Shown here: piece after piece, positions 1 through 14,900 of the stretch
How the letters are laid out: each line of letters opens with the position of its first letter
Position numbering within the stretch: the stretch's first letter is position 1
Source: Heliocidaris tuberculata
Taxonomy: Eukaryota; Echinodermata; Echinoidea; Camarodonta; Echinometridae
DNA length: 64,000 nucleotides
Assembly: GCA_025618425.1 (NCBI GenBank)
Contig: CM046850.1
Location: forward strand, 2,164,408-2,228,407
Direction: 5' to 3'
Translations under genes and position numbers: made by a program
The notes under the pieces: model-generated
Told to the model about the DNA's origin: nothing
Databases searched by the model: none
The model's input: the letters and a program-made list of their open reading frames with translations, nothing else

Positions 1-1139
1 TCTCTCTGTCTAGCCCCATTATCATACAATGAAAGAAAAGTGAGTCATTTGATTTATAAAAAAAATAGTCTTAAACAGTTTTTGTCAATGGTACTAAGGG
101 ATAGTTTATTGTTGGACAGTTAGCATGGTTAGCTACAATGAACCTGACCCCTCGGTCAAAAGGTAAACCAATTATAATATACGGGTAGATTTAGGGTTAC
201 TATTCCATAATAACAGCGATTAATTGATTCAGTATGAAGTCCTACGGCATGGTTCCCTACAAATGGAGCAATTACAAGTTAAGCTGCAAAATCATTTTTA
301 AAAAAGATACTGAAAATGTCTCTTGAGATTCATTTACAGTGTTTTTCGTAACTTTGGAGATGAAATGAAAATGGATTGGCGATAGAAGGAACGATACCAT
401 TATTTCTTTTCCTTCAGAATGTCAAGCAGGGTGGGGAGGGTAAGGGTGGGGTGGAGGAGTGTCTCATACACTTAAATGGAATATGTTGTTTTGTATAAAC
501 TGCAGATGGGAATCATCACACAGTGATATTTCCTCAATCCATCTCAATAGATTTAATGAATAATAAAAAAGTAGCGTTTTTGTTGTAAATTTTTCTTATT
601 CAATTGGGTTTTATAGAGAAAGAAGGATAATCCCAGATAGGCCAAATGTTTTTGAGAAATCATAAATTTAAGGAGAAAGTTACGGACTTTCACTTAGTAC
701 ATCAAAGCATACTTCAATATTATTGGTGATTTTTATCCACTTAAACCGTTTACAAGGGCATATAATTATACTAGAATGGCAATCAAATTCGTGAATTTAC
801 AAATTATCTTGCATCTGTCAAAAATACCAGCCAGATTGAGGAAATGTTTGAAATTATTTCTAATTTGACACTTTCCAGAAAATATTACTATCACTAAACT
901 TTTCCCCCTTTCCGGTATAATTTTCATATACAGTAGAACGTTGATAACGCATCAAGCTTTTTTATTGTTTATTTATTTTTATTTTATTTTCATCCTGTTA
1001 CCAACGTCTTATCAGAATTTTGTTCAGAGTGATTATGTAAGTACTTCAGTTGAGGCAATCCACCCCATATGGGGAAAAAATAAATTTTGCGCCTACGACG
1101 ATGCCCACATATATTCATTTTTTTCAAATTAATCATTCA
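1..1139. other. AT-rich non-coding stretch
   Basis: I see no gene, splice-bounded exon or recognisable element here. Only short chance ORFs occur. It lies beyond the 3' end of the minus-strand adhesion GPCR gene. Confidence 0.5.
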
Positions 1140-1179
1140 CACATAAAAATGTTCTTTTTTTCAATCAACCTTTGCTCAT

Positions 1180-2035
1180 TCAGTAGTCATCACGTTTACA
1201 TATTAAAGAGCCTGACTATACTATTGACTACATTTTATACATTAAAATTGCTTTTCTTCAATCACCCTTTTCTTATTCAATATAGACACGTTTACATAAC
1301 CATGATAACAGCCTGACTATTCTATTGACTACAGTATATACATTCAAAGTGTTTTTCTTTAATCAGCCCTTGTGCTTATTCAATAGACACCACGTTTATA
1401 TTACATTCTGACTATACTATTGACTAAAGTTCATACATTCAAAGTGCTTTTATTTAATCAACCCATTTGCTTATTCAATAGACACCACGTTTATATTACA
1501 TTCTGACTATACTAGTGGCTACAGTTCATACATTCAAAGAGCTTTTCTTCAATCAACCTTTGTGCTTATTCAATAGACACCACGTTTATATTACATTCTG
1601 ACTATACTATTGACTAAAGTTCATACATTCAAAGAGCTTTTATTTAATCAGCCCTTGTGCTTATTCAAAAGACAACACAAATATAACTATTACATACTGA
1701 CTATAGGCCTACTATTGACTACAGTTCATACATTTAAAGAGCTTTTCTTCAATCAACCCTTGTGCTTATTCAATAGATACCACGTTTATATTACATTCTG
1801 ACTATACTATTGACTACAGTTCATACATTCAAAGTGCTTTTCTTCAATCAACCCTTGTGCTTATTCAATACACACCACGTTTATATTACATTCTGACTAT
1901 AGGCCTACTATGAACTACAGTTCACATTGAAAATGGCACTTCTTAAATCAGCCCTTGTGCTCATTCAACAGACATCACTTAATTTAAACATCATGACTAT
2001 ACTATTGACTTCAGTTCATACATGTAATAATTTTT
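1180..2035. repeat. Tandem array, ~95-bp unit, about 9 copies
   Basis: The word CAATAGACACCACGTTTATA and its variants recur at about 1381, 1476, 1571, 1666, 1771, 1866 and 1966. Spacing is 95 bp, with one 105-bp unit carrying an extra GGCCTACTA-like insert and one 100-bp unit. Each unit also carries a CTGACTATACTATTGACTA block and an ATCAACCCTTGTGC block. Divergence rises toward both edges, as in an old satellite-like array. No long ORF spans the units. Confidence 0.9.
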
Positions 2036-2467
2036 TTCTTCATGATTTGTAATAATATTTTACATTTCTCAACATTCGCCAGATTATATTAGATGATTTA
2101 ATCGTTTAATTTCAATATATCATAGCCTTAAACAATATTTCAACATAATTAAAAATGGTAATGCATTAAATCGCATAGTCAACATACATACTCGTGGCCA
2201 AATGTAGCAAAACCATTCAGAAAGTAAAGGAAAAGTGATTGTGCACTTTCGATGTATTTAATGCTTGCAAAGTGAAATAATCAATTACGTATTTTTCATC
2301 AATCAAGTTCTAAAAATACACTTCCTCCATATTTAGGCATTTCAGATGCAAATGGATCTAAACAAATAGAAATGTTCTACATACTCTTATCATAATAACA
2401 ACAAAAACATTCCGTTCTCTATGATACAACGTCTTTACGCCCTCCAAAGGACTTTGGAAATCATTAA

Positions 2468-3073
2468 AGGCCAAGTCCACACTAATATCAAGTTGATTTG
2501 AATAAATAGAGTAAAATTAAACAAGCAAAACTGTGAAAATCTGACAGAAATCAGGTATAAAATAAAAAAAGTTTACTGCATTTTGAAGTTTTTGCATTAT
2601 TTCATGAAACAGTGATATGCATAACATGGGCGGTATGCAAATGGGTGAACCGATGATGTCACACACTCACTTTACCTTATGTATTTTATTATATGAAATT
2701 TCAAATATTTCAATTTTTATGGATGTGATAATAAAGAACCTCTCCGTTGTATCAAAATAAGTTACAATAATGATGATTTTACATGTTCCATAAGGAGTCA
2801 AACCATGTTTTACATTATTGAAGCAAAATATTGAAATATGTGATATTTCATATAATAAAATACATAAGGAAAAATGAGTGTGTGACATCATCGGTTCACT
2901 CATTTGCATACTGCCCATGTTATGCATATCACTGTTTCAAGAAATAATGCAAAGCTTCAAAATGCCGTAACTTTCTTATTTACATCCGATTTCAATAAAA
3001 TTTTCACTGTTATGCTTGTTTAATTTTACTCTATTTTTTTTTTTTAAACTTGATATTATTGTTGACTTGGCCT
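2468..3073. mobile_element. TTAA-flanked long-TIR foldback MITE (copy 1)
   Basis: The two halves are inverted copies over roughly 250 bp per arm. The left end reads AGGCCAAGTCCAC and the right end is its near complement. Both ends abut TTAA (2464-2467 and 3074-3077), the target duplication of TTAA-specific transposons such as piggyBac and Kolobok. No transposase ORF is present, so it is non-autonomous. It sits just downstream of the GPCR stop codon. Related elements occur at 40207, 50608 and 55116. Confidence 0.8.
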
Positions 3074-3315
3074 TTAAAGAGGCTAATATATCCGACAACC
3101 ATCATCAGCGCAGAGGACATTCAAGGAAAACATCGTACTAGATACCCATTTACTACACCTGGCCTGGGCGGATAGTGGCAAATGTAGATTAATGTCTTTT
3201 TAGAGGACATTATTGCCGTATCGGAGCTCGAACGGACAACCTTCGCATACCCAGTGAAATGTTCGAACTACTTAATTACGACACCTCCTATGAGAGCGTG
3301 GTCGTACTCCCTAGG

Positions 3316-3423
3316 TTACTCATAATTTGGTGACGACTTCAACACACCTGGTTGGTTTTGTGTTGGACATACTGGGGCTGGAGCGACTCGAATCATTCTT
3401 AAACCAGGCTTAGCTACACTTCC
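3316..3423 (-). CDS. Adhesion GPCR exon 17: C-terminal tail with stop
   Basis: 108 bp including TAA at 3316-3318. The acceptor TTTTTTTCAG and phase 0 match the donor at 4201. It encodes 35 residues rich in Val/Pro ending S-S-P-N-Y-E. The other two frames stop within four codons. There is no family signature here, so it rests on splice sites and phase. Confidence 0.68.
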   Translation of the reverse strand, partial: GSVAKPGLRMIRVAPAPVCPTQNQPGVLKSSPNYE

Positions 3424-6400
3424 CTGAAAAAAAAAGAAACATACATGACAGATAGTAACCCAAAGGGGGGGGGGGGGGGGGGGGGAGGGGGTAAATAGAA
3501 CAAAAGTTTCAAAGATATCAAAGAAAGAAAAAAATAATTAAAAGGATATAAAATTAAGTAAGAATGCACATTTTCCATGGTGCATATCAAAATCCTACTA
3601 TTTAATTAAAGTCTACGATTTAAATTTAGAAATCTCCATAATTTCAGATGAAACGATTCCCAATGACATTTTATTATCACATATTCAAACTTGTTCTGAC
3701 AGCATTTTACTTCACAAACGCCATTTAAGATAAACAGAAATAAAAGATTACTTTCTACAGGGGCGGCGCCAGGGTATTTTGATAGGAGGGGCAAGACGAC
3801 CTAAAGATGACGTCATATTTTTTTCTCCATTAAATAACAGGGGTAATATAGAGTTATATGTTTAAGACCTCTCTTTTTAATACTCCTCTTTCTTTGTTCT
3901 TCCCTTTTCTTCCTCCTTTTCTTCTTTTTTCTTCTTTTTTTTTCTTTTTTCACTACTTGAAAAATCATAGGGGGGCGGTCGCCCCCATTGCCCCCCCTGT
4001 AGCGCCGCCCCTGACTTTCTAAAGTACTGATCTTATACAATTAAGGAAAAATGTATCATGCGGTTGACTTCCTCATACTTCAGCTAAGCTGACGGATCTG
4101 TGAGTGCACATTCATCCTAATAAGTCCCACAATCATCAGAATAGATTTTTAAAAATCTATGCTAATGAGATGAAAGAAAGGTAAGACTAAAGCGTATTTA
4201 CTTCTGCTGTTGACAGTGTAGGAGCACGGCTGTCCGAAGCACGGCTGTCACGAGCTTTGCGAATATGTTCTCTGATGGCATTTCGAACCTGTGATAAGAA
4301 TAGAACCAAGCACGATTATTCATATCTTCTTTAATCAACAAATTTCATTTAACAAAATATAATGGACATCAGTATGGCTCCATCTATCTTGCCGAACTAT
4401 TCCGAGGCGCACGTTACACAGATCTACCGAGAGCATGAAGAATTATCATTCTCAAAGAAATTTCTCTTGCGAAATGGAAGGGATGTGGAGGGATAATTAT
4501 TCAAAACCTTTTTATTTAATGCAGGACTACTTCCTGGATCTTACTCAAGCCGGGATCAAAACATATTCCTATCTCTTGAAATCAAACATCTTCAGGTAAC
4601 CTAGAAATTAAGGAAAAATAAAACAGCAATGTATCCATGGTATTGATGGGCGTATGAACTATGGATTATACAACCTCACTATCATTCGTCACCTAATGAG
4701 CTAACATTCTTTCTTATGTTTGTACAGGCAATTACTCTAAAATACCCAAAGTCTTCTCATTGCAGTTAAAAATGATTTTATAACATACCTCCAAATTAAG
4801 AAAGCAGTAGAATAGTGCGACGAAAAAACCCTGTGTGGATATTAAAAAGGAAATAAATTATGTAATTACGAACACAGGTACTAGATCTATATTATGCCAA
4901 AATCATGAGCAGCTGCAAATTTACAACAAAACAAAAGAGAGACAACAAACCAACAGACTAAAATTGTGGGCATTTAGCCCATGCATGATTCAGTGAAATA
5001 CCGGTTTATCTGCTTTTCACAACCCCCCCCCCCCCCCCCCCCTCACCATTGAAAAAAAGTGACATCGTCCATCGTCGCTGTATGTTACTTTTTTTAGGGA
5101 TTGTGCTCTTTTTAGATGAGAATGTCGTTAACCTATTGAAATACAAATCATGTAATGCTGAAATTATGAATTGGATTTTGATTACTAATCAAAGTTAGCG
5201 TTAAGATTGGACGATACCTGGAGGGTATTGAGCAGGTTGTAGGTGTACTCCAGTGCCTTCACGTAAGGAAATGATACGACTAAAGGAGTCATTAACCAAG
5301 GGATACCAAGTAATGGGAGGAGCAACACAGTGCTCCGAAGACCAGCTCTGTAAAGTGAGAAAGAGTGTTTATGTGATTGTTTTCTTTTATGAACGTTAGA
5401 ATTAATGTGTTGATATAGGGGTTGAAGCTTACAGTACGTTAATTTACCATAAGGATAATATGGAATGGTCAATGAGCTATCAAGAAAATATATTATAATC
5501 TTTATAAACACAAGATAAGTATGTAATACTGAATGGCCTTGAGTGGGATACAAGGATATATCGCACGAGCTATGAGCATATTTCACGAGTCGACATGACG
5601 AGTAAAATATTTTCAAAGCGAGTTCGATATACCCTTGTGTCCTACCAAAGAAAAGCCATTCAATATTATTATTATTATTAATTGTAGGAAATCTAGTTCC
5701 TCAATTGTCACCAATACATGTCCTTTATGTTTTTGTATTAACTTCAACAAACAGCGGTGGAAAAACATTATTTTTGTCCTTTGCGTTGGAATGTAAATTG
5801 TTTGGTGAGCTCCCACATCTTATATAACGCATAGTACATGCTCATTGTCGTCAAATACCGTAAAATGTGCATCCATAGATATAGAATTTCTCTCGTGCAT
5901 TATATTTCACCTCGGCCTACGGCCTCGGTGACATATAATGCACTTGAGGAATTCTAAAGCTATGGATGCACATATTACGGTATATTCAACTCCAGAGCAT
6001 GCACTATATGTATAATATTGCACGGTCATCCGGGTACTTGTGCGCAAACCATGAGATACACCGATTTTTCTGGATGGCTGAAAACCCATCATACAAATAA
6101 TAATGATTTATATTCCCCATTGAAGTTTGATAATCAGTTATTCTGGTAATCTTTCCAGAGTTTGCCAACATAAACACTTTAAACAAACGACAAAGCAAGA
6201 AGATATCCTGAAAGAAGAATTTCCAGAGCAATTTACTTGATTTGCTTGATCTTATCGTTGTCCAGTTGACCTCGAGATGCCGATACAACTGTCTTTACGA
6301 CCAGAAGCAGAATAACTACATTGACCTAGAACATGAGAAATTGATGCGATTGTAAATCATCTTGCTGCCAATTAAAAAAAAAAGTGAAATAAGATTGCAT

Positions 6401-9400
6401 CATACTAGATCCAAGGCAAGTCAACAGTGTTAAAATGTGATATTTAGGAATTGTACAATTTTTAAAATTCTGCTTATGTATGGCAAAGAACCACGTAGTC
6501 TTGGGTATTGTACAATAAATGTATCGTAATCAAGATCAAAAACACGTCTAGGCCTATTCTGTTTTGAAATAGCCTCTTTCACACACTTATCAATAAGGGT
6601 TCAAATTTTGCAACTTAAGCAGGGACAACAGCAGAACCCCGATGGCATGCAAAGTGAACCTCTCTTCCGGAATGTACAATTACACAGCAAATATTCAAAA
6701 GACTATGAAATCTTCTCATACTCAAAGGAAATTGCCATAATTGTCAGGTAAGGGGAGTCGAATTATGCAAATTTTCAAGGTTTTTAACGGTAAAATTCGA
6801 ACACATAATAATAGAAGTTGCTTACGAGTACGATGGCGATAGCAGGGCCTGTGAATGCCCAGATAGTCCCATCTCTTGGATTCAGCCAGCAACTGTCATT
6901 TATTTTTTTAAAGATGAAGATAAAACAAATGTTAATGATATTTCCTTTCTAGAAGTTTACTTCGATTTCCCAAAGCTCTGCTAGTTAGCACTTGTTTTTA
7001 TTTATATTTTGGAAAGTCAATTGCAGCATTTGAGCTGATTTGCAGTGAAAATCAAATAATGATAAGAGTATAATTATACAAATTACTCACCTTCGTTCGT
7101 GACCATAGCTTTGATGCTTCAATCCTCCACTTATAATGAGTATCACCGCTGGAAGGCCTTTAGAACAAGGAAACAATATAGCAATTTACAAATGGCGGAT
7201 ATGATACTTGGATTTAAAAAGCTAAGGAACTCTATTTATTTAATTTTCATTTATTATTTAAAATAAAATCACGTAAACGATTCAATCAGTAGCTTCATTT
7301 TCTAGGCTGAAATTCAAGAGATGTATTGTTTTATATAAATTTGATACATAAATATTTGAAAGTTGGCGTTTTGTTTATATTTGTATCTAAGTCTTTCGAG
7401 TGTCGTCTAGTAAATCATAATTTATTTCAACTTTCCCTATTCAATACATGTAATGCCACATTCCCAGATTTAAAGATCTGGATGATGGGACAACAGATAT
7501 GTACGCCATCTACGATCAATGTATAATCTTTAGCAGTGTCGTCTATTGAAGAATCATACAAACTTACCCCAACCTATGATGCCATAAACCCAAGTTCGAG
7601 GATTACCAGAGTCAAAAACCTGGATAATCTGACGATAGAGATGTACGCCCTCTACAAGCATCCAAAACATCACCGCAAGATAGAAGTAGTGCAGGATGAA
7701 GGAATATGCCTTGCATGCAGGCTATAGAAGAGGTTCAAACAAACATATAAAATGTACATAAGAGAAAGCTTGAAAAAGCCTAACTTACCATTCTTAGAAA
7801 GTAAAGGTGGGTCCAGAAATGAGAGAATTGTTGTATGAATACTCGTACAAATAATGAAAGAATCTACAGTAAAAACCCATCTTGTCAATTCCAGCTCCCC
7901 CCCCCCCCTTTTTTTTTTTTTACTGACCAGTAGCGTAAGGATTGCATAAAAAGAGACAAGGGGGAGTAGGCGGACATAAATCAAAGCTTGTTAAATTTTT
8001 CATATAAGAAAACTTTACCTCAATATCAATCGGCTTGATCCCGGAAAAGAAGGTGATATTGGCAAACAAAATTGCGACCATTAGATTGACGTGAATTATT
8101 ACACGGTCGGCTGTCAACGAACGTCTGTGAATACAACAGTGAAATTTCGAAGTGAAGGTATATATTTTGTTGCTGTTACCAATTCAAAAACGCACGCACA
8201 CACACACACACACCCACACACCCACACATACACCCACACACCCACACATACACCCACACACGTAAAAGCAAACACATACCCACAGTTGTTTTCATTTCCA
8301 GAGCAAGGTTTTTTTTTCTTCTGGTTTAATATTCGTCACGTAAGTTTACTTTCGTCGGATTAATTAACTCTTCCAACATGCTGTGATGCTGAGTTTTCAG
8401 AGTGTATGACGAACTAGACAGTCTCCCTTCATATGAATTATGTTAACAAGTTACTTTCTCTTAAACTTCCGTGGTGAATGTTGTTAATGAATAATTAACA
8501 AAATTTATTGACATCTGCATATTAAACAAAATAGTGATATTAATCTAGTTTAAATTTCACTGCAGTGCAACAGTAGTGGTTAACCAGAGTATCGGACATG
8601 TTACATGCAGTTAGAAAACTAGGATAGTCCCGCAATGGGGCACTGGATGAATGCCAGTGTTTGGGAGTATGATGAGACACAAAATTATGAGTTCGAGACT
8701 TTTACATAAGGCCTACTTATATTCAAAACCTACCTTCTGTAGCACAATAGGTTTACGCACGATTATAATTAGTCAATTATGGATTACGATTCTTGGTTCA
8801 ATTTCAAAGTAGGCTTTGTACATGGATGTGATCTTTGTAAAATTGTAACATTGTAAAATGTGTTGTAGAACGTTAAAGTATTGTGGAATTTTCTGTCCAC
8901 AGCCGAAGGGCATGTGATTTTGTGACAAAAGTGTATGATTGTATAAACTCTTATACCGGTTTGAAACACGGATTATCTAAGTCATCTAAATCGTACCGGA
9001 TTGATAAAACCTCAATAAATGTCACCTGAGAATGAAAAACATAATCAGACTGATGACAATTGCTGCGACAGATATTCCTAGACCAATCCAGGTTAGCATA
9101 TCACTGATGATATCTCCCTCCTGAAATACAATATTCAAGAAAACTTCGAATAACATTGGTTCTCAGGTTTTAAAAATTTATAAGTTATTCGAAAAACAAA
9201 GTAATAAACCTCACACTATCAAGTTTCTTTTCGACAATTTTTCGTCAATAACTCATTTGTGTTATGAGTTCCCAGAATCATATTACCATGGAAACAAGAC
9301 TATCTAGAAGAGATATGTGGAGGATCTGTAAATGCCATTAAAATGTACGCAGCAACGAGCATTAAGTCTACTACTCATGTTATTAAAAAAATTATTTGTT

Positions 9401-10018
9401 AATTGCTTTTTAAAAAGTGGTCCTTTCAGGTTTGTTTCAATATTTCAAGGGAAATTTCTGGCGTTAGCTTCACGGCAATATGTTGCTTGAAAATAATATA
9501 TATTTTTATAAACGGGTCCTTTGGTTGGATAAGATCTTAAATCTTGAATTTTGTACATGTATATAATGCTGTTTTGAGTTGGATATTTTGGATGTGCTTT
9601 TATTGAAGTGGATAACTAACAAATTCAAATTAAATGTATTCCATACAGGCTTGGAAAATAGTATTACCCAAACTATAAAAAAAAATAGAACAAAGCGATT
9701 CCGTCTTACCAGATCACTCGGCACCAAGCTCACTAAAATGGCAAAGCTGGTCATATGATCACAATAGCATGATGTCATAACATTGTCTGAGTCTAATTCT
9801 CGACAGCCGGTTGAATTCCAGTTTCTGAGAGAAATTTCAGATAAACACATTATATATGACCAAATTAAGTAGTGTCCAATACATGTATTATTCTTTGGTC
9901 GATAATTAGTTACAGAGTATAGCGAACATTTAATACATTACTCTTTTAATGGAATTCAATACTAGATTGGAAGCAAGATTAAAAGAACCATGCATATTAA
10001 TGTAGTATATTCCACCTG

Positions 10019-10053
<35 letters not shown>

Positions 10054-10221
10054 GCCGTGGTCCAGTGGTTTAAGGCGCTTGACTGGAGATGCGAGGATCG
10101 GGCATTCGATCCCCGGCACGGCACTTATGCCCTTGAGCAAGGCATTTTATCTACATTGCTCTTTTATCGTACATCAAATAAATGAAGTGATACCAGCGTG
10201 TGCATGTATGTTAAAAAAAAA

Positions 10222-10253
<32 letters not shown>

Positions 10254-11866
10254 GTGTAAATTTATGTAGAGACAGTTTAAGGATGCAATGCAGTTTTTAT
10301 GATTTTATTTTGATTGTGACAAATGCATAAACATATTCGTGTTTCTACAACCATGACAACAAAACAATTTAATTTTCTTTTTTTCAAAATGAATAAAGTG
10401 TGCTTTCTGTTTTCTGAAAAGAAAAGAAAATTTAGTTAAAGATTCATTGAAATTGAAGAACAACGGAAGAAGGGCACAGGTATGGTATATGATATTATCT
10501 TCATTCTCTTAATTTGGAATAAAACAGATTTATATAAATATATATTCATTAAATATCAACATTGTATTGCCCTAAGAAAGCTATATTACATATAAACCGA
10601 GAAAAACCGGCCCCTGAAAACCTGGTACCCGCCTAAGGAACGGTAAAAAAAGTGTACCAATAGAGAAGATGAAAAAAATAAAAATTTCGAATCAAATTCA
10701 ATTTCACAATACGTGTATCTGTGAGAACACGGTTGTACCGTTGGCATGGTTATACCTGTTGTTTTGATTCCAGAAGCTGCAAGTCGGGGAGTCGAATTTC
10801 TGACCAATCATCTGCAGTGTAGTGGAAAGGGGGAGAATAGAAAATATTGAGAATACCATTCAAATTCCTTAATAGTTATCTGAATCAATCAACATGGAAT
10901 AAAAGCACTCTCATTTTATTTTGTGATATTGTACCAAAGAAAAAGTTTTCCAGTGTTATAAAGATGATCTATTTCATTTAGTTCCTTTGTCATATATTCA
11001 AAGTTTTCTTAAAGAAAAAAAAATCGCCACTTTCAATTGTAACATAACTCTTAATGAAAACGCGACTATTTGAAGCAGCTAAATAAACATTGAATATTTT
11101 GTAAAACACCTGTTCCATTGTGCCTTCCCTTCCCAGTTGATGAAAATGTGTTTTATCGATTTATAAACATTTTCTCTTCTCACTTTCTCTCTTTCCTCAG
11201 CTCAGGAGAAAAAAATAGTTGAGAAAGGGCCGAATTAGGGGAAGGTTATTCGGAATAATTATAGTTCTTTAGAAGAATTACTATTTGTTTCATAAAACCT
11301 GCTTCGTGTGAGTAACGTATTTGGATAGATTCAAGATCTTCAATTGGAACTCACAGTTGAGTGCCTGAGGGTAAAGTTGAAGGGGACTGACACCAGCTCC
11401 TGGCCAATGAAAACAAATATAGTGATGACGTCACTTGCAACACGAAGATTGACATCGTTTTTGACGTAGGCGGCGTTGTTGATTGAGTTGCTATTAAAGA
11501 GCTCGGCAAGACGTGTAGACGCAGAAATACCGATAGTCACAAGTTGGTGGTCGCTTTCATCTACACAGACATGATGCAATGCCAATTACAAACTTCAAAA
11601 TCCTTTTCCGTTTAGGCAAATTATAAGTCTGTGATGGTCGCTCTTGAGGGAGGGGGTTGTTTCTTTGTTTTATTTTTTTTTTTCAAATTCATAAAACATT
11701 ATATTGCTTTTGGCGTATCTTTATTTAATAAGCAAGTTTATTGTCACTGGAACATTAATGATGTTGCAATGGTATACATTTATTTTACTCTTTCACACAC
11801 ATTGAGTTCATCGCTGAGTACATTATGCCTTTTCTTGTCTTTCTTTCATTTTTTGTTTGTTCGCTG

Positions 11867-11903
<37 letters not shown>

Positions 11904-14900
11904 GTCGTTAGTTTTTGTTTTTTGTTCTTGTTTTTTTAGAAGGAACAGGCGAGTGATAATGGTATTAACATAAGATTATTTCGCCTTTCAATCAAATTAA
12001 ATCGTAAGGGGATAAGCGGTGGGTGGGATTGGGATGATGGGTGAGAGTGCGGGGAAATGTTCATTTGTTTGATAAATAAGCTGTGTGTGCAATTTTAAGT
12101 CAGGCATTATTTTTTTTTTTTCAAGAAATTATCATTATTAAATATATCTGATATAAATAAGTAAGAAATTGCAACGTTCATGTATGAATATAAAAATAGG
12201 TTATTATCTACCCCCTTTTTAGACATCTTCCAATATAATAGTCAAGTTCATAATTATTATACTAGATCTTCACACAAATTTCATTTATGGTCCTTTAAAT
12301 CAAGTCATGAAGCTAAGTCAATGAGTTACATAGGTCCTAAACATTGGAATATTATTCACCATTATATAACAAAATCACAATTTGTATCTTCCTTCAGGAA
12401 AAAATATAAAACATTATTAATCAATAATTATTAATTATCACAGTTAATTAAGTTGTTATTTTCGAATTCCCTTACATTTTTTTTTTCTTCTTCTTCCTCC
12501 TTTTTGTTTGTTTGTTTGTCTTTTTTTTTTTTCTGTTGTTGTTATAATGTAGGTGTTTGTGTGCGTTTAGATGCATTATAGTGTTTTTTGTGCCTAAAAA
12601 TAAGTGGTTCTCTTTTTCTATTGTCTAATGGGCGATCCAAATACTACAGGTTTTTTAACCTTTATGGAAAGCCCCGCATAATTTTGTATATGTATTTTAA
12701 TTTATTGTTACTATGTATATTGATTTTATCTTGCGAAATAAAATTGAAATGAATTGAATTGAATTGAAATTGACATTAACAGCTCTTTACCCTTCTCAAA
12801 TGCCATGGCGGGTTTATGCAGCACAACTGGCCCATGGCCCCATTTCTAAAACCCCAAAAGTTTCACCCTTTTTTTAAATAAAAGAGCACCTAAGAAAATG
12901 TGATCACCTTGTTTCATTTCCTTGCGTGTTAAGAGATTTTCTGAGTAAACTATCACCCTAAATTGTTTCGATGATCCTTTCAATTTGATTTTCTTTTTCT
13001 TTCGCTTTTTCTGTTCTTCAAAATAAACCAGTATCCTAAAACGGTGATAAAATTCTTTTGTCATCACCTTTTAACCAGTTTTTCAGAATTGTGCACCTGT
13101 ATAGCCCACAAATGTAAAATTCTACCACAAATGTAAAAAAAAAATTGCACCCGCAAACTTCAAAATAACCACAAATGTCATAACATGTCAACCACAAGTG
13201 TAAAAATAACCACAAATGTAAAAAAAAAAAAAAATCGTCCACAAATGTGAAAATCGGTTTAACCACAAATGTAAAAACATATCGCCTGCAAATGTAAACA
13301 TTTCCATTTTTACCACAATGTCAGAACATGACAACCGCAAATGTCAAAACTTGTCAACCGCAAATGTCAAAATTTATTAACCAGTGTTTTTCTAGTGGTT
13401 TCCCTGTTTATGATATGATTAGTTTACAGGGACGGAAGGGTGGATTTTCAAAGTTCCGATTGCAATCGCCTCATATTCAGGCTAGTCTGCAAGCACAGGC
13501 CCTAATTTGACATTTTATCAAGAAATCATTGTGTCTTGAGAGAAGCCTAAACCAGCTACTGACTGGTCTGGTCAGGAGCAGCTATAGTACTTGGCCTATA
13601 GTAGTTTTACAGTGCAGACACTCTTTTACAACTGACCAGGGTTTGTGCGTGCAAACTATATTCAGGCAGCGAGATATGGAATTTTGATGATGACATTACA
13701 TAAAGTGCCTACTTTTTCGCTCGCTCCAGAAGATTGTAGAATTGCAAAGTTGATATTCGGGGAAAAGGCGTCAGTCCCCCTTGCGAAAATGTGCCCGTAA
13801 GCTCATGATGTTTATTAACAAGTGTGTGTATACACACTAAGAAATTAAGGTGCAATTTTGCACACGCTGGGGTGCAGACCGTTAGTACAATAGCAGCACC
13901 CTTTAGGGTGCAGATCAGCACCCTTAATTGAGATGTAGAATCTGCACCCCAATTAAGGGTGCAGACTTGAAACTTTTAAGGTGCATATGTGTACCCTAAT
14001 GGGTGCGACGTCGATGTCAATCCATCACCATTCTCGCCTCTTCACAGCCTAGCGGCAGCCAATAAAAAGTTATTGCCGATATTTCATAATTCACAGGCAC
14101 CCACAATGGAACACAGACATAGACGCCATGAGGGGACCTCGGTGAGATCCATCGGGACATGGAGTCTACACTCCCCCCCCCCCCCTGAAAAAAAAACAAA
14201 ACGAAATCATGGATCCGCCCCTGTACATAATACATTCTTTTCTTGACCCTTACCTTTGGATTGGTTGATCCTTTCACAGAAGTAGTCTGAGGGCAAAGAA
14301 AATTGGTTCCCATTGTCGGTCTTTGCCAATTCCGTTGAACACAAATCTTCGACTGCTGATCGATATATGCAGATGTCTATAGTATTAAAAACGAGGAGAG
14401 TGATTATAGTGAGTCCGAAGAGAAAGATGTAAAGGGAGAGATAAAGGTAGATAAAAAGAAAGGAAAGAAAGTGAAAAGAAAAGACAGTAACCAAATAGAA
14501 GGGAAGGAAACGAAAACAGTGATAAAAGGAAAGAAAAAAAAATGTTCGGAACGGATAGTTAATAAGACGTAAACGAGCCTCTATACCGCCCAATTATGTA
14601 GTTCAGAGAAATACATCAAAAAATATATAAACATGGTAGTGTTTGAGTGTGTGCGTGTGTGCGTGGGTGTGGGTGTGTGTGTGAGAGAGAGAGAGAAAGA
14701 AAAAAAAAAGAGGATCAAACACAAGTCTATATGCGCATTATTTTAAAAATCGCTGCTACGTACAACATCCGACCATTTTATTGCTATTTGTAGCATTATC
14801 ATGATTATCATACAAGGAAATGGCATACACGGTACAAGATGTTCTTGATTTTAAGCTCTTGATTTGTATAATATGTATGTAATCATTTCGGTATACGTTT

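Noticed and set aside
1180..2035. CRISPR array
   Set aside because: Units are contiguous 95-bp tandem repeats without constant-repeat/variable-spacer structure, and the DNA is animal-like.
5185..5616. One 143-codon protein
   Set aside because: Only the C-terminal 43 codons are GPCR exon 14; the rest is intron read-through upstream of the acceptor at 5348-5349.
10052..10124. A functional tRNA gene
   Set aside because: The acceptor pairs, but the T arm has an extra base and mispairs, no Pol III T-run follows, and a SINE body does.
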